Positions 26,370-35,659 of a stretch of 64,000 nt of DNA are shown here, piece by piece. This DNA is from Hyphomicrobiales bacterium (GTDB lineage: Bacteria > Pseudomonadota > Alphaproteobacteria > Rhizobiales > Xanthobacteraceae). Under the pieces are notes generated by a model. It was not told the DNA's origin. It saw nothing but the letters and a program-made list of their open reading frames with translations, and searched no databases. A program made the translations under genes and the position numbers. Numbering within the stretch: position 1 is the stretch's first letter; every line of letters starts with the position of its first letter. The stretch covers positions 124,001-188,000 of the forward strand of contig PNAI01000016.1 of assembly GCA_003169835.1 (NCBI GenBank). The letters are read 5' to 3'.

Positions 26370-27379
26370 GGCGATGGGCGTTTGATTCCAATGCGGCGCT
26401 GCAGCGTCTCGAAAATGCCAAGGATGCCATTGCGCGCGAACAGGGCGATCACCACCAGCAGAAGACCCAGACCCAACTGCCATGCGGTCGGAAAGTATTT
26501 TGAAAGAAAATGCGAGAGCGCCATGTAGGCGACTGCGCCGACGAAGGCGCCATACAGCCTGCCATAGCCGCCCAATACGAGGATGATCAGCACGGTCGCC
26601 GCGCGGTCGAGGCCGAGCGTGCTCAAATTTACGTAGGCGTTCGACTGCGCCCACAGCGCGCCGGCAACTCCGGCGATCGCCGCCGAAATGGTGTAGCAGA
26701 CGATGAGGCGCACACGCACCGGCGCGCCCACGGCGTGCATGCGCAGCGTGTTCTCGCGGATGCCGGTCAGGCTCTGGCCGAAGGGCGAATAGACCAGCGT
26801 GCGCACGAATACGAAACATACGAACAGCACGCCAAGGACGTAGAGATATTGCACGCGCGGATAAAGCGGGTTGAATTCGAACATTCCGAACAACGGGGGG
26901 ATATCTATGCCGGGCAGGCCATCGAAGCCGCCGGTGTAATGGCCGCCGAGATTGGCGGCTTCTTCCAGAAGCGCCATGGTGCAGAGCGTCAGCATCAACA
27001 GCGTCAAACCGGTGGTGCGCAACAGTACCAGGCCGGAGCCAAGCCCCACAGCTCCAGCCACCACGGCCGCCGCAATCAGTCCTGTGATCGGTTCGCTCCA
27101 GATGTGGTGGAAGGCAAGCATCCCTGCCGTATAGGCGCCGGCGCCGAAGAAGGCGGCGTGGCCGAGCGTGACGATGCCAGCATAGCCAAGCGCGAGATCG
27201 AGCGAGATCGCGAACAGGATGGTGACCAGAAGTTCGGTGCCAAAACCGAGATAGCGCGGAAATGCAAAGTAGAATGCAATCGCGAGCAGCCAGGGGATTA
27301 TCTCCCAAAGGCGAATGCGGTGGCGCCCGGCGAGTGCGCGCGCTGCAGGGTGCTCGTGTGCGGATGTCGGCGCGCTCAT
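26366..27379 (-). CDS. livM: Branched-chain amino acid-type ABC transporter permease, LivM
   Basis: 337 residues, about nine hydrophobic helices, with the family segment ALGYAGIVTLGHAAFFGAGAY cut by the first helices. The ATG at 27379 overlaps the livH stop (ATGA), which fixes the start. It forms the membrane channel with LivH. Confidence 0.92.
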   Translation of the reverse strand: MSAPTSAHEHPAARALAGRHRIRLWEIIPWLLAIAFYFAFPRYLGFGTELLVTILFAISLDLALGYAGIVTLGHAAFFGAGAYTAGMLAFHHIWSEPITGLIAAAVVAGAVGLGSGLVLLRTTGLTLLMLTLCTMALLEEAANLGGHYTGGFDGLPGIDIPPLFGMFEFNPLYPRVQYLYVLGVLFVCFVFVRTLVYSPFGQSLTGIRENTLRMHAVGAPVRVRLIVCYTISAAIAGVAGALWAQSNAYVNLSTLGLDRAATVLIILVLGGYGRLYGAFVGAVAYMALSHFLSKYFPTAWQLGLGLLLVVIALFARNGILGIFETLQRRIGIKRPSP

Positions 27380-28248
27380 GCCGACTTCCCGAACAGGCCT
27401 TGCGGCCGCCACAGCAGCAACAGGATGGTCAGGACGTAGATGAAAAGCGTGCCGCCTTGGGGCAAGTATTTCTTGAGCGCGAAATCGAGCACGCCGATCA
27501 ATGCCGCGGCGTAGAACGCGCCGAAGACGCGCCCGGGCCCGCCGACCGCGACGACGATCAGAAAGAAGACCAGATATTTGAGCGGATATTGCGGATCGAG
27601 GCCGAGGAATTCGGCGCCCAAGCCGCCACCGAGTGCCGCCATGCCGCTGCCGAACGCGAAGGTGATGGTAAACAGCCGGTCGATGTTGATGCCGAGCGAT
27701 TCCGTCATGCGGCGGTTGTCGACGGCGGCGCGAATTTGCGCGCCAAAGCGCGTGCGTTCGAATCCGAGCCACAGCCCGAGCACGATCGTAACGCCGACCA
27801 CGATCAGGAAGATGCTGTAGGTGCGGTAATGCAGGATGCCGAGATTGAGTTGACCGCGCAGCGCGTCGGGGATGAACAGCGGCTGGTTCTCGGGTCCGAC
27901 GATGAGCGTCACCGCGGAAATGAAGATGAACACCAGTCCGATGGTGAAGAGCACCTGATCGAGTTCAGCGGCCTTGTACAGGCGCGAATAGAGCAGCCGC
28001 TCAAGTATGATGCTTACTGCGGCTGTGAGGATGAATCCCACTGCGAGTGCAGGCACAAAACCGATACCCCAGCTTTTCATTGCCAGCACGACGATGTAGC
28101 CGCCGAGCATGGCGAAGGCGCCGTGGGCAAGATTGACGAAGCCCATAAGTCCCATCGTGACCGACAAACCAACCGACACGATAAAAAGCACCATGCCGGC
28201 GGCTAATCCGCCGAGCACCATGCTTGCAACGTCAATCCCGAATATCAC
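27376..28248 (-). CDS. livH: Branched-chain amino acid-type ABC transporter permease, LivH
   Basis: 290 residues, eight or so transmembrane helices, with GLMGFVNLAHGAFAMLGGY typical of LivH near the N-terminus. It is the first gene of the overlapping livHMGF series. The first of two binding-protein genes lies 93 bp upstream. Confidence 0.92.
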   Translation of the reverse strand: MIFGIDVASMVLGGLAAGMVLFIVSVGLSVTMGLMGFVNLAHGAFAMLGGYIVVLAMKSWGIGFVPALAVGFILTAAVSIILERLLYSRLYKAAELDQVLFTIGLVFIFISAVTLIVGPENQPLFIPDALRGQLNLGILHYRTYSIFLIVVGVTIVLGLWLGFERTRFGAQIRAAVDNRRMTESLGINIDRLFTITFAFGSGMAALGGGLGAEFLGLDPQYPLKYLVFFLIVVAVGGPGRVFGAFYAAALIGVLDFALKKYLPQGGTLFIYVLTILLLLWRPQGLFGKSA

Positions 28249-28341
28249 AGGCGACTCCGACGCAGGTTGAACTTCAGTGGGGCCATCGCAGGAAAGCTCG
28301 AAGCATCAGCCATCGGGCGAAGCAGCGCGTCGGTGCTTCGA

Positions 28342-29541
28342 TCAGTTGGAGGCGCACGGACCGATCTTCAGTTCCTTGCACGGGTCCTTCACATTGACAA
28401 TCGTCCCGATCACCTTCTGATGGAGCTTGCCATCCGGCCCGGTAGCCACTTCGGATAGATACTCGTTCATGACGATGTCGCGGGTTACGGGATCAATCAT
28501 GATCGGGCCGCGCGGGCTGCTGAATTTCCAACCCTTGAGCGCGTCGATCGCCTTGTCGGTCACAATCTTGCCTTTGAGCGTCTGCACGACGTGGACGATG
28601 GCGGCCATGCCGTCATAGGCGCCGACCGAGGTAAAATCCGGCGTGGTATCCGCGCCATATTCCTTCTTCCAGGCGGCGACGAAGCGTTTGTTCTCGGGGT
28701 TATCGAGATCAGCATTGTAGTGGTGCATGGTGATAATGCCCACGGCGGCGGCGCCCATGTCTTGCAGCTTGTTGTCGACCGTCACGTCGCCGGGGCCAAT
28801 CAGTCTGATGTTAGCCTGGCGCATGTTGAGCGCGCCGTAGGTCTTGGCGACGGCGGCGGCGTGGTCGCCGGAGGGAATGAACACAAAGAAAACGTCCGGC
28901 TTTTGATCCTTGACGCGCTGGAAGAACGGCGTGAAGTCCGGCACCGCGCCTGCGCCGCCCATCGGAATTTCATCGATGACCTTGCCGCCGTTGGCTTCGA
29001 ACCCGCGCTTGAATGCATTGAGGCTGTCCTTGCCCGGCGGAAAATCGGTATAGCCGACCGCCGCAGTCTTGGCCTTGAGGATCTTAGCGGCGGCTTCGCC
29101 CATGGCAAAGCCCGCGTGCCACATGCTGAATGAAACGCGCACGTAGTAGGGCGACAAGTTGGTGATATGCGCGGTGCCCGCATTCATGATGATCGCGAGC
29201 TTTTTGCCCGCCGTGACGATAGGCGCAATGGCAATGGCGTTCGGCGAATAGACCCAGCCCGTGACGATGTCGGCGTTGTCCTGGGTGAGTAATTCCTGCA
29301 ACGCCAATTTGGCATTGGCCCCGGCAGGGTCCTTTGTGTCGCGTTTGATCAGCGTGATCTTGTAGGGCTTTATCTTGTCGGCATTGAGCTTGAGGTAGAG
29401 TTCGAGCCCACGATCCATCTGCTGGGCGATCTCGGCGGCGACGCCAGTGTAGGGCAGGCTGACGCCAACCTTGACCTCCTGCGCATGCGCCCAGTTCGCA
29501 AGGATGACGACTGCGGCCGATGCCGCTATGAGCCGCTTCAT
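28342..29541 (-). CDS. LivK-type ABC transporter substrate-binding protein (copy 1)
   Basis: 399 residues, type I periplasmic binding fold, with a signal peptide ending WAHA-QEVKVGV. The start at 29541 has GGAGGAG upstream. It is highly similar along its length to the protein at 29710-30915 (for example KIKPYKITLIKRD against KIKPYTIKLIKRD and a shared C-terminal DPCKEL..GPCA). The pair looks like a recent duplication serving the livHMGF transporter. Confidence 0.92.
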   Translation of the reverse strand: MKRLIAASAAVVILANWAHAQEVKVGVSLPYTGVAAEIAQQMDRGLELYLKLNADKIKPYKITLIKRDTKDPAGANAKLALQELLTQDNADIVTGWVYSPNAIAIAPIVTAGKKLAIIMNAGTAHITNLSPYYVRVSFSMWHAGFAMGEAAAKILKAKTAAVGYTDFPPGKDSLNAFKRGFEANGGKVIDEIPMGGAGAVPDFTPFFQRVKDQKPDVFFVFIPSGDHAAAVAKTYGALNMRQANIRLIGPGDVTVDNKLQDMGAAAVGIITMHHYNADLDNPENKRFVAAWKKEYGADTTPDFTSVGAYDGMAAIVHVVQTLKGKIVTDKAIDALKGWKFSSPRGPIMIDPVTRDIVMNEYLSEVATGPDGKLHQKVIGTIVNVKDPCKELKIGPCASN

Positions 29542-29648
29542 GGTGTCTCCTCCCAATTTGTTTGGCCGAGCATGACTTCCGAAAGATAGGCGGTGGCGGG
29601 CCGCAACCGCAAGGCGGTGCCATGACGCGGAATTTCGTCCCGACAGCG

Positions 29649-29679
29649 AACCGCCGCTCCGAAGCCCGGAGCGGCGGTT
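29649..29679 (-). terminator. Hairpin terminator-like element between the two binding-protein genes
   Basis: Perfect 13-bp stem (29649-29661 with 29667-29679) and a 5-nt loop, about 30 bases after the stop of the reverse-strand gene at 29710. There is no long T-run. It may limit read-through from copy 2 into copy 1. Confidence 0.6.
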
Positions 29680-29709
29680 GCGATCGAATGGCCGTCTAGC
29701 GAAGAACGA

Positions 29710-30915
29710 TCAGTTTGAGCCCGCGCAGGGCCCGACCTTCAGTTCCTTGCAGGGATCCTTCACGTTCGGGATCGTGGCGAGCAGTTTCTGGTGAAGCTTG
29801 CCATCGGCCCCCTTCACGACTTCGGACAAGTATTCGTTCATGACGATATCGCGAGTCTCGGGATCGATCATGATGGGTCCGCGCGGGCTAACATCTTTCC
29901 AACCCTTGAGCGACGCGAGGGCCGCATCGCCGTCGAGCTTGCCCTTGGTGGCTTGGATCGCATGGACGATGGCGGCCATGCCGTCATAAGCGCCGACCGC
30001 CATGAAATCAGGCGTGGAGTTGGCGCCATAGTCCTTGTGCCATGCCGCTACGAGTCGCTTGTTCTCGGGATTGTCGAGGTCGGCGTTGTAGTGGTGCATG
30101 GTGATCAGACCGATTGCAGCATCGCCCATGGCCTGAAGCTTGGTGTCTTGCGTGATGTCGCCGGGGCCGATCAGTTTGATGCCGGCTTCCTTCATGCCGA
30201 GGGCGCCGTAGGTCTTGACCACCGCTGCGGAATGATCGCCGGCCGGGATGAAGACGAAGAAGACGTCGGGCTTCGCGTCCTTGGCGCGCTGGAAGAAGGG
30301 TGTGAAGTCCGGCACCTGGGCCGGGCCGCCCATCGGGATTTCGTCGATCACCTTGCCGCCATTGGCTTCGAACGAGCGCTTGAATGCAGCCAGTTCGTCC
30401 TTGCCGGGCGGGAAGTCGCTGTAACCAACTACGGCAGTTTTAGCCTTCAAGATTTTTGCAGCGGCTTCGCCCAGGGGGAAACCGGAATGCCACATGCTGA
30501 AGGAGGTGCGCACCCAGTACGGCGACGTAAGTGTGATGTGCGCGGTGCCGGCGTTCGTGATGATGGCAAGTTTTTTGCCGGCGGTTACGACGGGCGCTGA
30601 AGCAAATGCGTTTGGCGAATAGATCCAGCCGATGAGCGCTTCGACGTTTTCCTGCGTCAACAATTCTTGCACGGCGACTTTAGAGTCCGCACCCGATGGA
30701 TTTTTGTCGTCACGTTTGATCAACTTGATCGTGTAGGGTTTGATCTTGTCGGCGTTGAGCTTGAGGTATTGCTCGATGCCGCGATCGGCCTGCTGGCCGA
30801 ATTCGGCGCCAATGCCGGTGAAAGGCGCGACGAGGCCAATTTTGACCTCTTGCGCCTGGGCGAAACAGGCAGACATCGCCACTGCAGCCGAAGCTGCAAG
30901 GATACGCTTGATCAT
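29710..30915 (-). CDS. LivK-type ABC transporter substrate-binding protein (copy 2)
   Basis: 401 residues with a signal peptide (cleavage after AQA-QEVKIG). The start at 30915 has GGAGGAA at good spacing. It is a close paralog of the protein at 28342-29541 and lies upstream of it. It is first in the putative liv transcription unit, and a hairpin separates it from the second copy. Confidence 0.92.
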   Translation of the reverse strand: MIKRILAASAAVAMSACFAQAQEVKIGLVAPFTGIGAEFGQQADRGIEQYLKLNADKIKPYTIKLIKRDDKNPSGADSKVAVQELLTQENVEALIGWIYSPNAFASAPVVTAGKKLAIITNAGTAHITLTSPYWVRTSFSMWHSGFPLGEAAAKILKAKTAVVGYSDFPPGKDELAAFKRSFEANGGKVIDEIPMGGPAQVPDFTPFFQRAKDAKPDVFFVFIPAGDHSAAVVKTYGALGMKEAGIKLIGPGDITQDTKLQAMGDAAIGLITMHHYNADLDNPENKRLVAAWHKDYGANSTPDFMAVGAYDGMAAIVHAIQATKGKLDGDAALASLKGWKDVSPRGPIMIDPETRDIVMNEYLSEVVKGADGKLHQKLLATIPNVKDPCKELKVGPCAGSN

Positions 30916-31251
30916 GAAAATTCCTCCAGGGTGATAAGCCGACTTCGCCTGGCTTTGGTCGGCCAGTTGGGGCGATATTAGGGCGAAAGCCGGAAACGGT
31001 GCAAGGCGCACAATCTACGGCGCCATGTGGCTTTTTTGCGCTTGAGGAGCGGTGGGACGACAAGGTTGGGCGCGCGTCGTTGCAGGCCGGCGACGGCTGG
31101 GAGTATGGGATTGGTCCCACGCATGAATTCCGCTTCCAAATGACCGTTTTGGCTTGACGAGCCGATCGCTCCTCGCCAAGCGTGCAAGGAACTTTCCGTG
31201 GCGGCCGAAGAGCAACGCTGGAAGTCTCGAAGAATTCTAGGGAGAGAACCA
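30916..31251. other. Divergent intergenic region between the transporter and MetE-like genes
   Basis: 336 bases without a supported gene. It must carry promoters for the reverse liv unit and the forward MetE-like unit. A TTGACG hexamer lies near 31155, but no convincing matched -10 box was found. A GGAGAG ribosome binding site is at 31241-31246. No riboswitch-like structure was recognised. Confidence 0.6.
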
Positions 31252-32355
31252 ATGAAAAGAACAATGGCACCGTATCGTGCCGACCACGTGGGAAGCTTCC
31301 TCCGGTCGGCGGCGATCAAGGACGCGCGCGTCAAGCATGAAAAGGGTGCACTCAGCGAGAGCGAACTTAAGGCGATCGAGGATCGCGAGATCGAGAAGCT
31401 GATCAAGAAGCAGGAAGAGGTCGGATTGAAGCTCGCGACCGATGGCGAGTACAGGCGCTCGTTCTGGCATTTCGATTTCTTCGGCATGCTCGACGGCGTC
31501 GAGATCTACGAGCTCGACCATGGTATCCAGTTTCAGGGTGTGCAGACGAAGCCCAAGAGCATCCGTGTCACAGGCAAGATTGGATTCTCCAAGCATCCGA
31601 TGCTAGAGCACTTCAAGTTCGTGAAGGCGCACACCAAGGTGACGCCGAAGATGTGTATCCCGAGCCCGACCGTGATGCATTTCCGGCTGGAGCCGGGCGC
31701 GGTGGACAAGAAGTTCTATCCGGAACGCGACGCCATCTTCGATGATCTCGCGAAGGCTTACCGGCAGGCGGTCAAGGGTTTCTACGACGCGGGCTGCCGC
31801 TATCTGCAGTTCGACGATACCGCGTGGGCCTATCTGTGCTCGAAAGAGGAAATGAAGAAGGCCAAGGAGCGCGGCATCAACGTCGATCGGATCGCTGAAG
31901 ATTATACGCGCATCATCAATCAATCGCTCGAAGGCAAGCCCGCCGAGATGGTGATTACTACTCATGTCTGCCGCGGCAACTTCCGCTCGACCTGGATTGC
32001 GTCCGGCGGCTACGAGCCAGTGGGCGAGCGGCTGTTCGGAGAATGCAAGTACGACGGCTATTTCCTCGAATACGACACCGAACGCGCGGGCGGGTTCGAG
32101 CCGCTGCGGTTTCTGCCCAAGGGCAAGAAGGTCGCGGTGCTCGGGTTGATTACCTCGAAAAGCGGTACATTGGAAAAAAAGAGTGACGTTAAGCGCCGCA
32201 TCGAAGAAGCGGCGAAATTCGCTCCGCTCGAACAGCTGGCTTTAAGTCCGCAATGCGGATTTGCCTCGACCGAGGAAGGCAATGTGCTGACCGAGGAGCA
32301 GCAATGGGCGAAGATGCGCGAAATCATTGAGCTCGCCGACGAGGTGTGGGGCTAA
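31252..32355 (+). CDS. MetE C-terminal-like zinc methyltransferase paralog 1 (YxjG/YxjH type)
   Basis: 367 residues of the cobalamin-independent methionine synthase C-terminal fold. Zinc ligands are present: HxC in THVCRGNF, a candidate Glu in FLEYDTER, and Cys in LSPQCGFAS. The N-terminal PYRADHVGS motif matches the stand-alone YxjG/YxjH subfamily. The start at 31252 follows GGAGAG. It is the first of three tandem paralogs. The methyl donor and acceptor are unknown; the same superfamily also includes epoxyalkane:coenzyme M transferase. Confidence 0.88.
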   Translation: MKRTMAPYRADHVGSFLRSAAIKDARVKHEKGALSESELKAIEDREIEKLIKKQEEVGLKLATDGEYRRSFWHFDFFGMLDGVEIYELDHGIQFQGVQTKPKSIRVTGKIGFSKHPMLEHFKFVKAHTKVTPKMCIPSPTVMHFRLEPGAVDKKFYPERDAIFDDLAKAYRQAVKGFYDAGCRYLQFDDTAWAYLCSKEEMKKAKERGINVDRIAEDYTRIINQSLEGKPAEMVITTHVCRGNFRSTWIASGGYEPVGERLFGECKYDGYFLEYDTERAGGFEPLRFLPKGKKVAVLGLITSKSGTLEKKSDVKRRIEEAAKFAPLEQLALSPQCGFASTEEGNVLTEEQQWAKMREIIELADEVWG

Positions 32356-32402
32356 GCTTACGGCCGTCCGCCAATCCCGCAGTTTAAGTAGAGTTTTTCG
32401 CC

Positions 32403-33506
32403 ATGCAGCGATCAAAACCGCCGTTTCGCGCCGACCATGTCGGCAGCCTGTTGCGCCCCGTGGCGCTAAAGGAGGCGCGCGCTAAGCGGGAAAAGGGCGA
32501 AATCGACGAGACGGCCCTTCGCGCCATCGAGGACCGCGAAATCGAGAAGGTCATCAAGAAGCAAGAAGACGCCGGGCTCAAATCTGTCACCGATGGAGAG
32601 TTTCGGCGTGCGTCCTGGCAGAATGACTTCCTCAAATTGCTGCCCGGCGTCGAAGCTTATGTCGGCGAACGCAAGATCAAGTTCCAGGGGCCGCAACCGA
32701 AGCCGTTGTTGTTGCGCGTTGTCGGCAAGCTTGGCGCGTTCAATAGCCATCCGATGATCGAGCACATGAAATTCGTAAAGTCGCATACAAAAGTGACGGC
32801 AAAGATGACCATTCCGTCACCGTCGTCGGTGCATTTTCGCTACGGCCGTGAGGGTGTGCCGGAACAGCTCTATCCGTCGATGGACGATTTCTACCGCGAC
32901 CTCGGTCAGACCTATCGCAAGGCGGTGCGCGCTTTCGCCGATGCCGGGTGCCGCTATCTGCAGCTCGACGAGGTCAATCTCGCCTATCTGTGCGATCCGA
33001 CGCTGCGCGAGCAGGTGCGCAGCCGCGGCGACGATCCCGATCGGCTGCCGGCGGCGTACGCGTCCATGCTCAATGCGGCGATGTCCGATATCCCGGCCGA
33101 CATGACGGTGACGATGCATCTTTGCCGCGGCAATTTCCGCTCGACGTTCGTTGCAAGCGGGGGCTATGAGCCGATCGCGGAGCTGTTGTTCAACACAATC
33201 AAGGTGCATGGCTACTTCATGGAATACGACAGCGCGCGCGCCGGGGGCTTCGAGCCGTTGCGGTTCGTGCCGAAGGGCAAGACCGTGGTGCTTGGGCTCG
33301 TGACCTCAAAGACGGGCCAACTTGAAAGCAAGGATGCGATCAAGCGGCGCATCGAGGAAGCTGCGAAATTCGTGCCGCTCGATCAGCTTTGCCTTTCGCC
33401 GCAATGCGGCTTTGCTTCGAGCGAGGAAGGCAACACCTTGGCTGAGGACGAACAATGGGCGAAACTGCGAATGATCGTCGAGGTCGCCGAGGACGTCTGG
33501 GGCTAA
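32403..33506 (+). CDS. MetE C-terminal-like zinc methyltransferase paralog 2
   Basis: 367 residues, collinear with its neighbours. HxC lies in TMHLCRGNF, with MEYDSARAGGFEP and the last ligand in LSPQCGFAS. Differences cluster around residues 80-100 (LPGVEAYVGERKIKFQ), a likely substrate-lid segment, suggesting paralogs with different substrates. It follows paralog 1 by 47 bp. Confidence 0.88.
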   Translation: MQRSKPPFRADHVGSLLRPVALKEARAKREKGEIDETALRAIEDREIEKVIKKQEDAGLKSVTDGEFRRASWQNDFLKLLPGVEAYVGERKIKFQGPQPKPLLLRVVGKLGAFNSHPMIEHMKFVKSHTKVTAKMTIPSPSSVHFRYGREGVPEQLYPSMDDFYRDLGQTYRKAVRAFADAGCRYLQLDEVNLAYLCDPTLREQVRSRGDDPDRLPAAYASMLNAAMSDIPADMTVTMHLCRGNFRSTFVASGGYEPIAELLFNTIKVHGYFMEYDSARAGGFEPLRFVPKGKTVVLGLVTSKTGQLESKDAIKRRIEEAAKFVPLDQLCLSPQCGFASSEEGNTLAEDEQWAKLRMIVEVAEDVWG

Positions 33507-33510
33507 TCTT

Positions 33511-33618
33511 CTCCCTCTCTCCGCTTGCGGGGAGAGGGTCGGGGTGAGGGAGCTTTTCCAAACACTCAGGCCGTGGCAATTCCCCCTCACCCGACCGCTC
33601 CCGGCAAGCGGGGAGAGG
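33511..33618. repeat. Rhizobiales-type long palindromic repeat
   Basis: Left arm 33513-33550 contains CTCTCCGC..GGGGAGAGGG and GGGGTGAGGG. The right arm at about 33582-33617 is its approximate complement (CCCCCTCACCCGA then CAAGCGGGGAGAGG). It lies between paralogs 2 and 3, can form a long hairpin, and shares its core with the repeat at 44688-44713. Confidence 0.75.
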
Positions 33619-33638
33619 TGAAGAAAGCGAGTTAGATT

Positions 33639-34739
33639 ATGAAGCGTCATAAGCCGCCGTTTCGCGCCGACCATGTCGGCAGCTTGTTGCGGTCAGCGGT
33701 GCTGAAGGATGCGCGGGCGCGGAGCACGAAGGGCGAGATCAGCGCGGCACAGATCAAGGCGATCGAGGACCGCGAGATCGCGCGCGTCATCAAGAAGCAA
33801 GAGGAAGTGGGTCTGCAATCGATCACCGACGGCGAGTTCCGCCGCTCATGGTGGCATCTGGATTTCCTCTGGGGGCTCGATGGTGCTGAACATTACGTGA
33901 TGGATCAAGGCATCGCGTTTCAGGGCGTGCAGACGCGGGCTGAAGGCGCGCGCATCGTGGGCAAGGTCGGATTCTCGGGCCACCCGATGCTGGAACATTT
34001 CAAATTCCTCAAAGCGAATACCAAGGCAACGCCGAAGATGACGATCCCGGCGCCGTCGGCGCTCTATGGGCGCACGGGACGCGAGGCGGTGACCAAGGAA
34101 GCTTACCCTTCGCTCGATCAGTTCTTTGTCGATTTGGGAAAAGCCTACGCCAAAGCGGTGCGTGCTTTCGCGAACGTCGGTTGCCGCTATCTACAGCTCG
34201 ATGAAGTGTTCATCGCCATGCTGTGCGATCCGCAATATCGGGCGAAGCAATCGGCGCGCGGCGACGATCCGGTCAAGCTCGCCAACATCTACGCCGATAT
34301 GATCAATGCGGCGATGAGCGATATCCCGAAGGACATGACCATCACCATGCATATGTGCCGCGGCAATTATCGCTCGACGTTCATGGGCGCGGGCGGTTAC
34401 GAGGCGGTGGCGGAGGTGCTGTTCAACCGGATCAAGGTGCACGGCTATTTCATGGAATATGATTCCGAGCGTGCGGGTTCGTTCGAGCCGCTGCGTTTGG
34501 TGCCGAAGGACCGCACAGTGGTGCTTGGCCTTGTGACGACCAAGACCGGAAAGCTCGAATCCAGGGACCTGATCAAACAGCGGATCGATGAGGCGGCGAA
34601 ATATATTTCGCTCGATCAATTGTGTTTATCGCCGCAATGCGGCTTTGCCTCGAGCGAGGAAGGCAACACCTTGGCTGAGGACGAGCAGTGGGCGAAGCTC
34701 GCCATGATCGTGGAGACGACTAAGGAAATTTGGGGCTGA
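33639..34739 (+). CDS. MetE C-terminal-like zinc methyltransferase paralog 3
   Basis: 366 residues. Zinc ligands are kept: TMHMCRGNY, MEYDSERAGSFEP and LSPQCGFAS. It is separated from paralog 2 by the palindromic repeat and followed after 1 bp by the SDR gene, so it probably heads the acyl-CoA operon downstream. All three paralogs appear intact. Confidence 0.88.
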   Translation: MKRHKPPFRADHVGSLLRSAVLKDARARSTKGEISAAQIKAIEDREIARVIKKQEEVGLQSITDGEFRRSWWHLDFLWGLDGAEHYVMDQGIAFQGVQTRAEGARIVGKVGFSGHPMLEHFKFLKANTKATPKMTIPAPSALYGRTGREAVTKEAYPSLDQFFVDLGKAYAKAVRAFANVGCRYLQLDEVFIAMLCDPQYRAKQSARGDDPVKLANIYADMINAAMSDIPKDMTITMHMCRGNYRSTFMGAGGYEAVAEVLFNRIKVHGYFMEYDSERAGSFEPLRLVPKDRTVVLGLVTTKTGKLESRDLIKQRIDEAAKYISLDQLCLSPQCGFASSEEGNTLAEDEQWAKLAMIVETTKEIWG

Positions 34740-34740
34740 T

Positions 34741-35655
34741 ATGGCGGGCATCGTTGAAGGCAAAGTTGCAGTCGTCACCGGCGGGGGGCGCGGGATCGGG
34801 CGCGCGGTCGCGATGCTGTTCGCGGCGGAGGGCGCGCGCGTGCTGGTCAACGATGTGGGCGCGGGCCTCGATGGTGCCGGTGCCGACGCCGGACCGGCGC
34901 AGGCGGTTGTCGATGAGATCAAGAAGAGCGGCGGCCAGGCGGTCGCGAACACGCTTTCGATCAGCCAGCCTGAGAATGCAGACAAAATCGTAAAATCTGC
35001 GCTCGATGAGTTTGGCCGCGTCGACATTCTGGTCAACAACGCAGGCATTCTGCGCGACCGCATCTTTCACAAGATGAGCTGGTCGGACTGGAAAGATGTG
35101 ATCGACGTGCATCTGCACGGATCGTTCAACATGAGCCGGGCCGTTGCCGGGCATTTCCGCGAGCAGAACTCAGGCAGCATGGTGCATATGACTTCGACCT
35201 CCGGGCTGATCGGGAACTACGGCCAGGCCAATTACATGGCGGCGAAGATGGCGCTTGTCGGATTGTCGCGTTCGATCGCGCTCGACATGGAGCGATTTAA
35301 CGTTCGCTCGAACTGCATTGCGCCGTTTGCCTGGAGCCGGATGATCGGCTCGATCCCGACCGAGAGCGAAGAAGAAAAGCGCCGGGTCGAGAAGTTGCAG
35401 CAGATGACACCGGAGAAGATCGCACCGCTGGTGGTCTATCTGGCTTCGGACAAGGCGAAGGGAATTTCGGGCCAGATTTTTTCGGTGCGCAACAATGAGA
35501 TTTTTCTGTTCAACCAGACGCGGCCGATCCGCTCGCTGCACCGCTCCGACGGCTGGACGCCGGAGCGGCTCGACGCGCAGCTCAAAGGGGCATTCGAGCC
35601 TTCGCTCACACCGCTCGATCGCTCGGGCGATGTATTCTCGTGGGACCCGGTCTAG
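34741..35655 (+). CDS. SDR family 3-hydroxyacyl-CoA dehydrogenase-like protein
   Basis: 304 residues. Cofactor loop TGGGRGIGRA, catalytic YMAAK in GQANYMAAKM, and an extended C-terminus. The N-terminal pattern (VLVNDVGAGLDGAG) resembles the dehydrogenase domain of bifunctional (multifunctional type 2) beta-oxidation enzymes. The MaoC hydratase gene beside it encodes the partner activity as a separate protein. Confidence 0.85.
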   Translation: MAGIVEGKVAVVTGGGRGIGRAVAMLFAAEGARVLVNDVGAGLDGAGADAGPAQAVVDEIKKSGGQAVANTLSISQPENADKIVKSALDEFGRVDILVNNAGILRDRIFHKMSWSDWKDVIDVHLHGSFNMSRAVAGHFREQNSGSMVHMTSTSGLIGNYGQANYMAAKMALVGLSRSIALDMERFNVRSNCIAPFAWSRMIGSIPTESEEEKRRVEKLQQMTPEKIAPLVVYLASDKAKGISGQIFSVRNNEIFLFNQTRPIRSLHRSDGWTPERLDAQLKGAFEPSLTPLDRSGDVFSWDPV

Positions 35656-35659
35656 TGCG

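Noticed and set aside
25614-27308. 564-residue reverse frame that appears to be one protein
   Set aside because: Only its last 251 residues are LivG; the rest is an out-of-frame reading of livM.
30916-31251. SAM riboswitch ahead of the MetE-like genes
   Set aside because: No SAM-I or SAM-II consensus pairing or pseudoknot elements could be recognised by eye.
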